From NCBI GenBank assembly GCA_029204225.1, contig CM055097.1:2093414-2157413 (forward strand): a stretch of DNA of 64,000 bases, in the 5' to 3' direction. Both the position numbers and the translations under genes were made by a program. Below are positions 9,709-22,700 of this stretch, piece by piece. The DNA comes from Diphasiastrum complanatum (Eukaryota > Streptophyta > Lycopodiopsida > Lycopodiales > Lycopodiaceae). The notes under the pieces are model-generated. The model did no database searches, had not been told where the DNA came from, and was given only the letters and a program-made list of their open reading frames with translations. The first letter of the stretch is position 1. Every line of letters starts with the position of its first letter.

Positions 9709-11853
9709 CATCCGAATGCTAATCACACCCTTCCCAACCTCGTTGCCCTCTCTATTACCGATTCCATGATGCCACCATTTCTATTGGAGCAAAGCAGACA
9801 TGGCTCGAGAAGGACAGGCGAGGAGGGGATGAAGCTTGAATGTGATTGGAGTTTAGGTTTAGAAAAGATATGATAGTGATTGAGCTTGGTTTAGTGAATA
9901 TGGATCGAGCAGAGAGAGGATAGTAGAAGGCAAGCGCGTGATGAACAAAGTGTAGGCGACCACTGCTCATCCTGCTCCTCCTGGTTGATGATTCTACTGC
10001 TGTTGTTGTAAAAGCCTCCGATCCACAGCAGCAGCAAAAGGAAAACAGAGTCAGGTCAAGTTCCTTCATGCAATGGTGTAAGATGTCTCTCAGGGCATCC
10101 TGCATTCTCTGATGCTACTATTGCTGAATCAGATAGGTTGCAATCAGAATTTTTTGAAATGACGGAGCTAAGCACTCCCATGCCAATAAATGTGGGCTTC
10201 TTGCTTGCTTCTTCATAGCCAACTTCTATGTATTTGAATGTACCAGACCTCCTCTTGGTTATCCTATTTGATGAAAAAGGGGCATCGCCCCTCCTAACAG
10301 CCATCCTACTATCTCATAGAAGAGAAAAAAGAAAATCTAAGCTTTGTTATATCCCTTGCGCTTCTCTCTTAGGCAGGGAGCATGGCTGGCTGTAGACTCC
10401 TCCCTCGCATTCACAACAAAGCTTTTCAGTCTCTCATCTTGGCACACTTCTTGGCTGTGATCAATCAACAACCCTCCAACTCGGGGCTTCAATGGATGCC
10501 CATATCTTTGAGTTTTGATCAAGCGCCACATTGCTGCCCAAGGAAGATCTTCCTCGCCCCTTCACTCAAGCGGCTGGTCTTTGGTTGGATTCAGAGAATA
10601 CTTCAACAAATGTCTGTAGAAGAAGAAAAGAGCAGCGATGTTCTTCCCATTTTTTTTTTCCTGATACACAGCGATGGCACAATGGTGGACAGGAGAGTTA
10701 GCGCATGCAACAAAGGAGTCGATGGCATAGGAGAAAGAGACGGCCGAGGTCGAGAGATGGAGAGAGAGAGAGAGATTTCAAATTTTGACTCGGGATGTTA
10801 AGAGCGAGAAACATGGGTTGAAAAATAGTTGAATTTGAATTTGGAGTGGGCTCGTTTCATGCGTGCATGGGAAGGGAGGAGATCACAGATCATTTTCCCA
10901 TACATGCATCCTTCTTCCCAAGTTCATACATGCATCTTTTTTCTCAACTTTTTTAGTTATAAAAAGTTAATAATGCATGGGTGAGAGAAGAGTATGCATC
11001 TTTCTCTCCAAGTTTTTTAGTTAAAAAAAGTTAATGCATGGGTGGGTGAGGGGAGAGGATGCATGAGTGCACGCGCAAAAATGTACATAAATTTATATAT
11101 ATATATATAAATATATATATAGATATATATATTATTTTTTCACTTACCAATATAAAGAAAAAGAATTTACCATAATATTTTGCTAGACTTACAAAAGAAA
11201 CTTATACAACAAAATCTTCTAACTTGAAGGTAATGAAAGGGATCTTCAAAATGCACATGAGAAGCAGGAAATGAAGCCCATAGGACTCGAGTGAAAATGT
11301 GCTTCTCCCTGGTTTTAAGTTTGTCATGTCCAATCCCTTTGACCAAAAGAACAAAAGAATAACCCAGGAGGTGAACTGCTATTCCAGGAAAACGAATTCT
11401 ACAAAAACAATAAGTAAATCGATCAGACTCCCATAGAGGAAGTAATAAACTCTTATGTATGAACCTAGTGCAATGGTCACCTTAATTGCAAGATTCAGAT
11501 AACTGCTGGGATAAATAAAGGCTTTGAAAAAATGAAAAACATGGTCATATATAATACAAAATATAGGTGCAGTACAGCAGCAAACCACTCTCTACCAAAT
11601 GGCAGGCTGGTTATTCTCACAGATGTTGCACATGAAGCTTCAATATCGATACCAGGGCATTATGAGAAGTCAATTGGTGCTTGAGTGCAAACTCATCTCT
11701 AAGAATGGACTTATAAATAAAGAGTTTTGGTTACACCCTCAGATGTTAAAGGCAGTGAATCTCAAATATATCCCAGGAAGGTGCTATGAGGACAAAGTGC
11801 CCATTTCTGTAGTCCACTATTTGTTCCAGTTATGTTCGGAACAGTAAATACGA
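9709..11853. other. No supported gene; AT-rich and short repeats near 10.9-11.1 kb
   Basis: Minus-strand frames at 10304-10056 and 10531-10337 are open but carry no domain. At about 10905-11075 a ~60-bp unit with 'gcatg..aagttttttagtta' recurs about twice, followed by (AT)n at 11092-11130 and short (GA)n at 10760-10774. 11140-11853 lies downstream of the receptor-kinase stop codon and would include its 3' UTR. Confidence 0.35.
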
Positions 11854-12251
11854 CTATTTAACAAGCCATTCAATAGGAAATTTTTCTGATCCACACTGCG
11901 CTAGCGTGGACCACCTCACCGGGATCCAAAACTCCAATGTCCGGACCATCACATTCCACTGTCTCCATATTGTTTCCTCCTCCTGAACTCCCCAGCGTTC
12001 TGATGATCCATTATCCTCCGATTTGCACAAAAATGCAAATTTAACTTGTTTCATTCGTATTCTGACATCTCTTATGACAGCATGAAGGTTTTTATCTCCC
12101 ACTCCACGCACAAGGACAACATTTCCTTTCACTGGCCATGGAGGTATAGCGGGCTGTGTCTTTGGCTTCAAAACAGCACGTCCAGAGGCCACCAGAATGC
12201 CTGCGTCCGCATAGTTTTCCTGTTCTCCCTTCGTGACATCCTCGTTTGAAC
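11854..12251 (-). CDS. Receptor kinase exon 8 (C-terminal tail)
   Basis: The acceptor cctttcttag-like 'tttcttag' at 12252 fits the phase 1 donor of exon 7. The frame stays open for 131 codons to the TAG-type stop at 11854. The tail after the kinase is longer than usual for the family and shows no domain. A further splice inside this exon cannot be excluded, so the extreme C-terminus is less certain. Confidence 0.65.
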
Positions 12252-15200
12252 CTAAGAAAGAGACAAGTCAGAACATGAGTTTGCTAATAAAAAGCTTCTT
12301 GACCATTTCAATCAGTCTGAAATTTATGAAATAAGATTGAACATAAATTGCTTTCTGGTACAGATTTACCGGGCCAAAAATTCTCATTTCTACATTCTAA
12401 AGACTGACTACTCGCCAGAACATGGCACTAAAAAGATTACCTTGAAGGTTGCCTTTCACTGGAATTGTATGTGCATATCCATCTGCTGACGATACAGCTT
12501 CAATGTATGCTTTCAATTTATCTTTCAACGTTGCAGCTGTTGGTTTAGTAGACACTCGGGTAACACTTGGAGCTTTCGGCTCAACGACCCCTTCTAGCAT
12601 TTGTACAACCCGACTCATAAGAGGCCTTGCTGCAGGATCCTCCTGAATGCAGCACAACGCTACTCGAATCACTCTTTTGCCTTGCTCCTCAAAAAAAAAT
12701 TGAACTTCATCACGGATACGCTCATCTACTATTTCAAGAGCTTTCCCTTCTTCTACCATACGGACAGCCCATGCTGGCAAGTACCATCGCTCCGAGCCCA
12801 TAGACATGTCGATGGTTTCACGGCCACAGACCAGTTCAAGTAGCACTACTCCAAAACTATAAACATCAACTTTTGCTGTAACAGAGGAACGCTGCACCCA
12901 CTCAGGGGCTAGGTAACCTGGCGTGCCCCTCGTGTTGGTTACTACCCTGCTTTTTTCTCGATCCATGAGCTTAGATAACCCAAAATCGGCCACCTGCAAA
13001 GACCCAATCTTTTAAAATTACAAGATGAATAAACTGACGCAAAACATCCTTTCCAAATCGGCTACTACAGTAGCAAGTTAATATCTTCGAAAAAAATTTA
13101 TTTCTTATGGTCGACATTATATACAAAAAATTGATGAATCTGAATGCACTGATTGCCCTGGGCAACTCCAGAAAAACAAATTAAAGGCCATCGTTTCACT
13201 ATCAACTACCGATGATCTTGTGTCCATGGGCCAGAGAGGAAGCTCTAACTCAAGTGACTCAACCAGTCAGATATGTTTCAATGCATGAACCACCACGTCA
13301 ATTTCAGAGAGGGTCTCTCCTGATCTTGTGTCCCTGTGCCAGAGGAAGCTCTAACTCAAGTGACTCAACTAGTCAGAAATTTTTCACTGCATGAACAACC
13401 AATTCAAGTTCAGAGAGGGTCTCTCCTGATCTCAATTCAAGTTCAGAGAGGAAGCTCTAACTCAAGTGACTCAACCAGTCAGAAATCTTTCACTGCATGA
13501 ACAACCAATTCAAGTTCAGAGGGTCTCTCCTGATCCCAACAGCTCAACCACGTATGTCCATCTTGACTCATCTTTGTTTCACAAAATTTGGTGTTGACAG
13601 TACTTTGTACAGCACGTGTAGAATCGTCACGGCAGATGAAGTACGTCTATGAAGGAAGTTAGCTGAGAGTTGTCAAATTTGGGGTATACAAGCTCAAATG
13701 TTTGTGAATTAGAACGCAGCACTACGCAACTATAAATCCAAGGTAAACCAACATCTAAAAACCTTTCGGATGGAAAAAAATAATCTCCGAAGGAGCTCTG
13801 CATCCCAAGTTTCTAGCCTAATAACGAGAGGGAGAAAATTCCAGAAACACCAAACCAACATTTACAGCTGTTTAAAAGCTTCAGAAGGTAATACTACATT
13901 AAAAAACTAATCTCATGAAAAGAAGCAATCTGCATAACAAATGCTTGATTTGATTCACTATCCATATTTAGGCATGAAGTAGAAAAGACATCCATCAACC
14001 TGCCAAAAACATCTCTGTAAGTCAGCACAAGAGTGTCTTTAGTGCAAACAAATCATGGATCTGAGGTTGGTGAAACCAATCTTACTAGTACCAAAAAGCT
14101 GAACTTTAGCTATCAAAAACTTCCACATAGTACATAGGTGATAGTAAAACCTTTGGAACAAAGTTCTCGTCCAGCAGAATGTTTTCTGGCTTCACATCTA
14201 AATGAATGATCTGCCGTGTACACTCTTCATGAAGATAAGCTAACCCACGAGCCGTTCCGGATGCAATTCTGAACCTGGTGATCCAGTCTAGCATACTAAA
14301 TCTTCCTGCAAATCCCGCAAGAACTGGATCAGAATGTGGTCTCAACAAAGAAATTATGTGTAAATGTATATAAGCATTTACATAGAAAGAAACAGAAGTA
14401 AAATACAAGAGTGTGTGTTTCAAAAAAAAAAGAACGCTTTTCTTCTTGCTTTCTGAAAAACAGTGCAGGCAGGCTTTTAAGCTTTGAAGCGGCCTGCGCA
14501 TGCCAAGAAAAGCACATCGTGAGAGGTGTGGATAGCTGACATCAAACTAGTACAGCTCCTTGTAATTTGCTTACACTAACAATCTCTCCCTTTAGCAAAT
14601 TATTTATATCAAAATGATTCTATCTTCTTGTTCTGCTTCTTGGACTGTCTCACAACCTCTGTCACCTACATGCAGACTTTGTATTTTCATACACCATTAC
14701 GTGTACATGGACTGTGATTTGGATTTCGGATCTATGTGACATCTACAAGAAGCTAGAAAAAAAATATTTAGAGAGCTAAAACTTCCATTTCTTCAGCCAG
14801 TATGACAGTTTCCTAGCTTGTTCTCTCATCATATGCCTTCTTTCAACATTGTCTTGCAAAATGGCCGGATTTTTCACAATAGTTGCACTTGGCTCCTTCT
14901 TGTTGTGCTCTCCCTTGCTCTTGAATGGAGTTCTTTTGCTTGCTACATATAAGGCAGTTTGATGTCCGTTGTAGTGGCCTTCAGATGGTAAATCTTTGCG
15001 CCTCAGCTCCTCTTGCAAAAGTGATGCCTTGTGTTACATACCTATGTAACTAGCAGTACCTCAGACCCCTAATAGTCCATTTAGTGTTGGGGGCTAAATG
15101 GCAAGGTACCCTTAGGATTAATAGTATGTGTCCTTGGATAAGGGCAGGCAAGTGACTATACCTTAGTTGGAGGTATGGAGTCACGTGACCCTTGGATAAG

Positions 15201-16710
15201 GGGTACCCTTAGTATTAAGAGTAGGTGCCTTAGATTAAGGTACTAGTGTCCTTGGTTAAGGGCAGGTAGGTATCTGCCTTGGATGGAGGTATGGAACCTA
15301 GAGAGGTGTTAGAAAGTCATTGGATGACTATTTTTCTAAACCTTGGGCCTCAACCTTGAACCATATCACTTTATTGGTCTAGGACCAAAGTATACTTGCA
15401 CAACTTGGGCAATGCGACCTAGTAGGAGAGCGCCCTTCTAAAGTGTCCATTGAGTTCCCAACTCCCACAAGAAAGTCATTCAAAGAGTCATAGGTTATGG
15501 AAGGAGTCTCTTGACATTCCATAAGCCTATGGAGGCTCTTGGAGATTCTTTAACTCCCCTAGGCTTCTCTCTCTCTCATTGGATGAGCATGGAACTCCAT
15601 AGTGCATTGGAGAGGTCCATGGGCCATCTATATGAGGGTAGTAGGGCGCCCATTGGGAGGGGAGAGATCTCTCTTGTTTGCTTTGCTTATGCTCTAGTGT
15701 TGCTACTAGTGTGTAGAGTGCTTTCTTGTGGTAGCATGCTTGAGGTTTGGATCTTGCTTATGGTATGGGACATAAGTAGGGTTTGGATCTTGAGAATGCT
15801 ATGGAGTGTTGTGGTATGCTTGTGATTTGTTTATGGTTAGCAAGGGGGTGCTAGATAGGTCTTGCTTAGAGCTTGGATCTAGCTATGGTTGGGTGGTGAA
15901 TACTTGAGGCCAGCTTGTTATCTATCTTTGTGTTTAAAGAGTAGGGACACAGGTGGAGGAGAGATCCTTGGAGGCTTGCAGATCCTTACTTGCAGGTGGA
16001 GGCATCCTAGCTTGGAGTTGAGGAGCATCTAGAAGCTTGCAGGTTGCTTGGAGGACATTTGGAGGCTCTACCTTGGATTTGGAGGTCTTCCTCACCTCTA
16101 CTTGTAAAACCTTGATACTTGCAGTGTCATGGATATGAGCAATATTTCCAAAGACGGAGGTGAATTGAGCATAGGAGTCCGGTAGGCTCTGAAGCAATGA
16201 TACAAGAGCTTCATGCTTTATCTCCGATCTGACTGCAGCCATTTGGTCCATTATTGCTTCTGACATCTTTAGCAACATGAGCTTCCTCTGTAGTGCAATT
16301 GATTTGTTATAGTCTTCACCTCAAACGTCCCTCTTCCCTTTTGGCGCTTCTGCCGCAGTCCTGGCTTTGCTGACATGAAGTAGTTAATTGTGAGGCTCAA
16401 AAGGATCATTACTCTAGCCTAGTTGTCTTTTCGAATCCACTCCTTTGCTTAATGCAGGTTCTCTGGCTTCTCCTCATCTCCATTCACTATCTCCTAGAGA
16501 TCTTTCTCAAGAAGAAGCATTTGCATTTACTTCTACAGATGGAAGTTTTCGCCAGGGAGCTTTTCAACTATCCGGGCTTTCATTGCTTTGTGAGGAGAAG
16601 GAATGTAGAGGCTTGCTGCAGTTCACTGTGGACAGTGCATTCTATGGACAATCTTGGTTCAGAATCAGAGATAAAATGCTGACAGGGGGAGATCGTTAGC
16701 TCGTCACTGG

Positions 16711-16751
<41 letters not shown>

Positions 16752-19700
16752 GTGGGAAGGGGGAGAACGCTGGTGAGAAAGAGCAGCGTATGCGTTTCAA
16801 GAACATGCTTTCTTGGTAACCGGTATTACCAGTCAGTTTTTATTCATGACTGGAACATGTGGTTCACTGCATGTGTGGGCCCATAACCAATCTAGGCATT
16901 TACATAAAAACAAAAAGAAATCAAATATAAGAGCGTGTGTTTAAAAAAACACAAAAACACTTTTCTTCTTGCTTTCTGAATACAATGCAGGCAGGCTTTT
17001 AAGCTTTCAAGCAGCCAGTGCATGCCAAGAAAAGGACACCTTGTTTGACATGAGAGGTGTGGATAGCTGACATCAGACTAGAACACCTCCTTGTAATTTG
17101 GCTACACTAACAATACAAATGAACATTCCTCCTTCTTGGAGTGCTCAAAGAAACAGCACAATTGATTGATTATCTCGGATGATAAATGAGATTACAGCAT
17201 ACAAAAAAGTCTTTGAATTTCCTAGGGACCATTGCAACCACCACACAGACCAGTTTTCAGGGATCAAAGTGCCCTGGTCTAACCTGTTGGGGAGAATAGC
17301 CACTTGTCCAATGAGGCGTTTGGCATATAGTCATATACAAGAAGTCGATGGGATTTCTCAGCACAGAAACCCCGGAGATGCAGCACATTCATGTGTCTGG
17401 TGCCAGCCATCATGGTTACTTCAGCCCTGAATTCCTTCTCGCCTTGCGTAGATGTCCGATCTAGTACCTTGACAGCAACTTTAGTTTTGTCTTTGAATAA
17501 GCCTTCATACACCAGTCCAAAGCCACCATCACCAAGCTTTAGGCTGAAATTATTTGTAATCTTTTGAAGAGCCCGAAAGGAGAACTCCTCTGGTAGAGAA
17601 TCACGCAAGGCTTCTTGCACAGATTTATTTGAAACAGCCATTCTGCTTCTCTGGGGCTTGGTGGTGGTGCAAACCGACGAAATAAGAGCAATAGAAGCAG
17701 CACAAAAAAGGATCCCAAGTATTATCATCAAAACGCTTTTCTGCAAAATGAATGAATGAAAATACAGTCAAGACCTTCGCATCCTGTAAAGGCAAAAGCT
17801 TTTGAAACAAAATTGTTAATCTAAAACAAAAGTTAAGCAAAAATGACCCTTAAAGCTAGATAATGACGTAGTCATAACCTGACAGCAGTTATCCATAGGC
17901 CATAAGATCAACATCGAACTGAATCCAATTTTTATTCACTTACACAGAATTTCGGATTCTTTCCAAATTTAAACACTTGTTGCTTAAAGAACATCGCTAG
18001 ATATATTTCAAGAAAGCTTCATGACTGGTCGCATAGCCTATCTCAATTTTTAATAATTTACGTCAGCTGAGCTCTGATAGGTCTTTTCACAATCCCTCTC
18101 CCAGAACACTCTAGATGTAAGGCTCATAATAATTGTCTTCAAACATTGTGATTTTGATCTCTAATTTTAGTGCATATTGACATTTTGTTGTTGAATTGAT
18201 CCCATAGATGCCGGTTCCGTTTCGGAACACGTACGGAATGGGCATTCCGAAACATAACGTGACCAAATCTTTTTTTTGTTTTGGAACGTAGATGTAATCG
18301 TTCTTTTCTTTTGCATTTTGTTTTTTTAATTAGTGATAAGTGAAGCCGACAAAAGCAATGACTTGCAAGGTGATTGAAATGTGGGATCACAATAAAGTTT
18401 GCAGTTGAAATGGGTTCTCCAACACATGTTGCAGGCTCGAATGAGAAAAAAATTTCCTGATTCAGAGTCATCACCAATGTAACATATTCATAATCTTGAC
18501 AACAGTTTGGCTCAGTTGGTTAGCTTGGCATCCAAAGTTTCTTTGGTCTCAGGTTCAAGCCCTCCCTTGGAAACCAAGATGCATAATCATGACAACAGCT
18601 AATGGGTCGGCAGATTAATGAATTGCCAGTTCACAATCTTTTTTCACATTCGCAGTTCAGTGAGGCAAATGATTCCTAGAAATTGTGGGATCACAGGAGT
18701 AGATTCACAAATTGACAAGCAAGTTCTGGGAGGTGGGATCGGAGGCAGATTCTGAATTCGCAGATCAGTTTTATGCAGGAGTGCATAGCAGGCTCAAAGG
18801 AAAAAAAAACGTAGCTCGTTCCGTACATGGAGAACGTGTTCCATTCCGAATGTACGGAACGTAATATACCAAAGCAGAATGCTCGGAACGGGTATCTATG
18901 AAATTTGATCCTGTAGATTACTTTTTGTATTTTTAAGGTTTTTTTTATAATGATGCCATGTGCTGCTCTCAGAAATTGTGATTGTCCCGATAGTTCTGTT
19001 TTTATGATTTCTTCATTCAAGTGTTACTGTATAGCTAAGTGATGTTTTATTGAAATAATCTAAAATAATGACAATGTGAATTCATTCCCCACATATGGTA
19101 GCATTATCATTTTTGTTGGCATGGTATGAAAATAGGTTCAGATGCAATTATCCTTCCTCCATTATGTACATGTGCAGAGTTGTGTTTGCTTACTTTTAAA
19201 ATTCTCCATTGTACAAAGTAATTTCCCTCACAGATTCTAAAGTCACTTATTAGATGTTCAATCCAGATGCACTGTTTGTGGTAAGGCGTGCTCCCACATA
19301 TTCTGCCTCACTTCATTAAATTTGCAATCCAGATGTACTCCTTCGTGGTATGGCATGCCCCCACATATTCTGCCTCAGTTGACGAAAGAGCAAGAGAAAG
19401 TAGTTTGCTGCATCCTCAATCAATTGCTGCTCCTCCCAATGTAAATATGTATCCACATGTGGACTTCTTGAAACTGACATCCCCGGCCAAACCCAAATCA
19501 AGGTTTTCTTGTAGAGTAACCCATATCTTCGTGTACCCCTCGGTCCATTGGGGATTCTCTTGTAGAACAGCCCAGATCTTGATGTACCCTTAGATATTTT
19601 CGTACTTATGTGCTGCCTTCTCGCTGGGAACAAGCTTAACTTGTGCATTGCAATTCCCATATCTAGCCTTGCACAAATCGTAGAAAGCATTAGCGATCCA

Positions 19701-22700
19701 ACCAACTTTCACTGTGACTTTCTCTCCACTTTCTTCCTTTCAAATTCTGAAGATGGACACGTATCATGGCATAGCACTGTACTTGTATTGAGAGGTGTGC
19801 TAATGGGTGACAACTGAACAGGGAAGTCATTCTGAACCTCTCCAAGAGTCTTATATATGTACTGTTCGTTCAAGCCATGTGAACACTCCCTTTGGCCTAG
19901 TATCACCTATTTCAAGGCAATGGTGGAGAGGAACTAGATAGTTATCCCCAAAACTTCTCCGAGTCTTCACTTATATCCTTGCAGTCAATCCTAGCTACTT
20001 ACGTTTATGATAGCATTAACATACAGAGCTGTCGGAAAAAGTACTCTTACAAACTTGAAGTCGAATAGCAACTTTGATCCATTCTGCAAATGGTTTTCTG
20101 AAACCAAATCCTTTTAGCTTTTTTGAGTTAATAAATAAAGGGGTTCGCATATCCTAGAGACAAAACTACTCATCTTCTAAAAGCCAATACCTTCCATCAA
20201 CGCTCCTCTGGCTGATCACCATGCATAGAGGCGGATTTCAAGTCCATATGGTCAATCCCCATATATTGTAGAAAGTACTAGAAGACCCTAGAACATCGAG
20301 AGGAAGAGAGCTCTCAATCACCACCCAGCCATGTACCCATCCTATGTATTACTCGGATTTACTCCAACCGGATTAATAATAATCAATGGTCATAGGGAGG
20401 GCTTGAGGTCCTAAGGTGACTTCCCACCAATCTAAATGGGATGCCAATTAGCTAATCTTTAGCAACTAATGGTTGTAGTACAACATTTGTAATGGTAGGA
20501 GTTTAAATGAACCAAATAATCGTTGCTAATCTAGATCTATTCATTTGTTGTGTAAATACTTGTACAGTCGTACACTCTACATAAAGACACTAATTTTCTA
20601 ACAAATTGCAAAAATACAAAGGATTCGATGACAGTGTTCTGTTGACATTGTCGAACTATCGATCAAATCATCGTCTATACAACTACATCGACTATTCAGC
20701 CGCCATAATCGACTATCAATCAGTCACTATCGACTATTCGACAGCTCAACACTATCACGTCCGGACATAATCTTTAACAAAATCAAATTCTATCCCACAG
20801 CGACTGCTAACAACACGCAATGCCTTAATTCTATTTGTAAAAGTACAGATTAAGTATTCTTTTAATTGCATAGCCATGTGTATATATTTGATAACAATCG
20901 AAGTTACTAAGTTGCACGACGACAATATCAGTTGCTCATTTACTCACTCAATTGAACATTCAGAGCGCAACTATTCGATCTTTCTCTCTATTATCACAGA
21001 GTATTGACTTAGAAAGATCGTGACTCTGTCTGCATTCAAACTTGTACACACTTTTGACAAAATGTATTCATTCCAGTAACTTAAGTCGTGTTGTGTCATG
21101 TCAAATGCATGTTTGTTTAGTTTTCTTTGTTTCATGATATGCAGATAAATTGCTTCGTCGATTAAGTTATTCGTATGACTAATGATTCGTGTCGATTGTA
21201 ATGCTCTAAGATCAACTTTGTTTCGCTTTCGCATTTAAATCTAAATCAATCTAATTCGTGCATGTCTATTTTAATCCCAATGAAGCTAGGATCAAGAAGA
21301 GCAAATTATCGAAGGTGGCTTGAATCCGATAGATGTAGATTCATGCACCGAGGCTCTATTGTTAATCCCAGCATGGTACCAAAGCTTTTGCTCTGATATC
21401 TAAACAGAGTTTCTAAGATATCAGTGAAATAGAGCATACAGTATCAAAACGATTGTTCCGATACAAAGTAGACACTTATTAAATTATTTGACAATCATAT
21501 AATCTACTATCTACATATACTCATTTTGATTTTCCTAATGGATTCACAATCACAGGTTGCTCTAATCTTAAAAAACTCGATGGTTCGAATTACCACTTAT
21601 GGAAATTCAAGATGAAGGTCTTAGTGATGGCCAAGGAATTTTGGGTAATAGTTGTTGGCACTGAAGTGATTCCCAGTGTCAATGAGCAGGCCATTTTCAA
21701 GTGGAAGCTCAAGGATGGTAAGGCTTTTGCCTTAACCACCCTTAACATCTTTGACACACAGATTGGCCACATCAAACAAGCTCAATCTTCGAAAGAAGCT
21801 TGGGATATATTGAGTACCCTTTACGAAGTGAGAGATGTCACTTCGAAGCTGCATCTGAGGCGAAAGTTCTCTGAATGTCAGAAGGTGATTTTGTTCAAAA
21901 TCACGTTAATCAATTCAAGACTCTATTGGAATAGATGGCAGCAAAAAAATGAATCGCGTGATCCAGGAGTGTCGAATCTTGAAGTTCAACAAGAGCAAGA
22001 AGAAACAACTGGATCAACAAGCCAACGCGGCTATCAATTCGAAGCAGAATACTGAAGATGATGACGAGCAGAATGTCTTCATGGTGAATCATCACCATGT
22101 CGAACAAGTTGAGGAATGGTTCCTCAATTTTGGAGCGACACAACATATGACAAGCCATCAAGAGTGGTTTATCGATTATTTGGCCTACAACACCAAGAAA
22201 TTCGTTCACCTTGGAGACAACAGCTCACACACGATCGAAGGTGAAGGTACTGTCAAATTGAATTTTCAACATGGACTGTCGAAACTCATAGCAAATGTAT
22301 TGTATGTCCCGAATCTGCCGACAAATCTATTGTCGGTCAATCAATTTATTGATTTAGGACATAAGTGATTCCTTGCACTCAGAAACGAACTCAGCTTGCT
22401 CGATACATATATATATGAGTTTGCTCACTATTCTATATAGGAGCCGACCACAGTGGAAGAAGCAATGTCACATATCGATTCAGATCTCTGGAGGGAAGTT
22501 ATGGACAAGGAGTACAACTCACTACCGAAGAACAACACATGGACTGTCACCAAGTTGCCTGCAGACAAAGAAGCCATCGACTGCAGATGGATCTTTAAGA
22601 TCAAATATAACGCAGATGGCAGTATCGACAGAAGAAAGGCTTGACTCATGGCAAGGGGTTTTTCACAAACTCCCAATATCGACTATTTTGAAACCTTTAG

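Noticed and set aside
13212-13540. CRISPR-like array (three regular repeats)
   Set aside because: The ~106-bp units are repeated end to end, with no short repeats separated by unique spacers, in a plant intron.
18506-18581. Functional tRNA gene
   Set aside because: Pol III boxes are present but I could not form a convincing cloverleaf, and target duplications show it is a retroposed copy.
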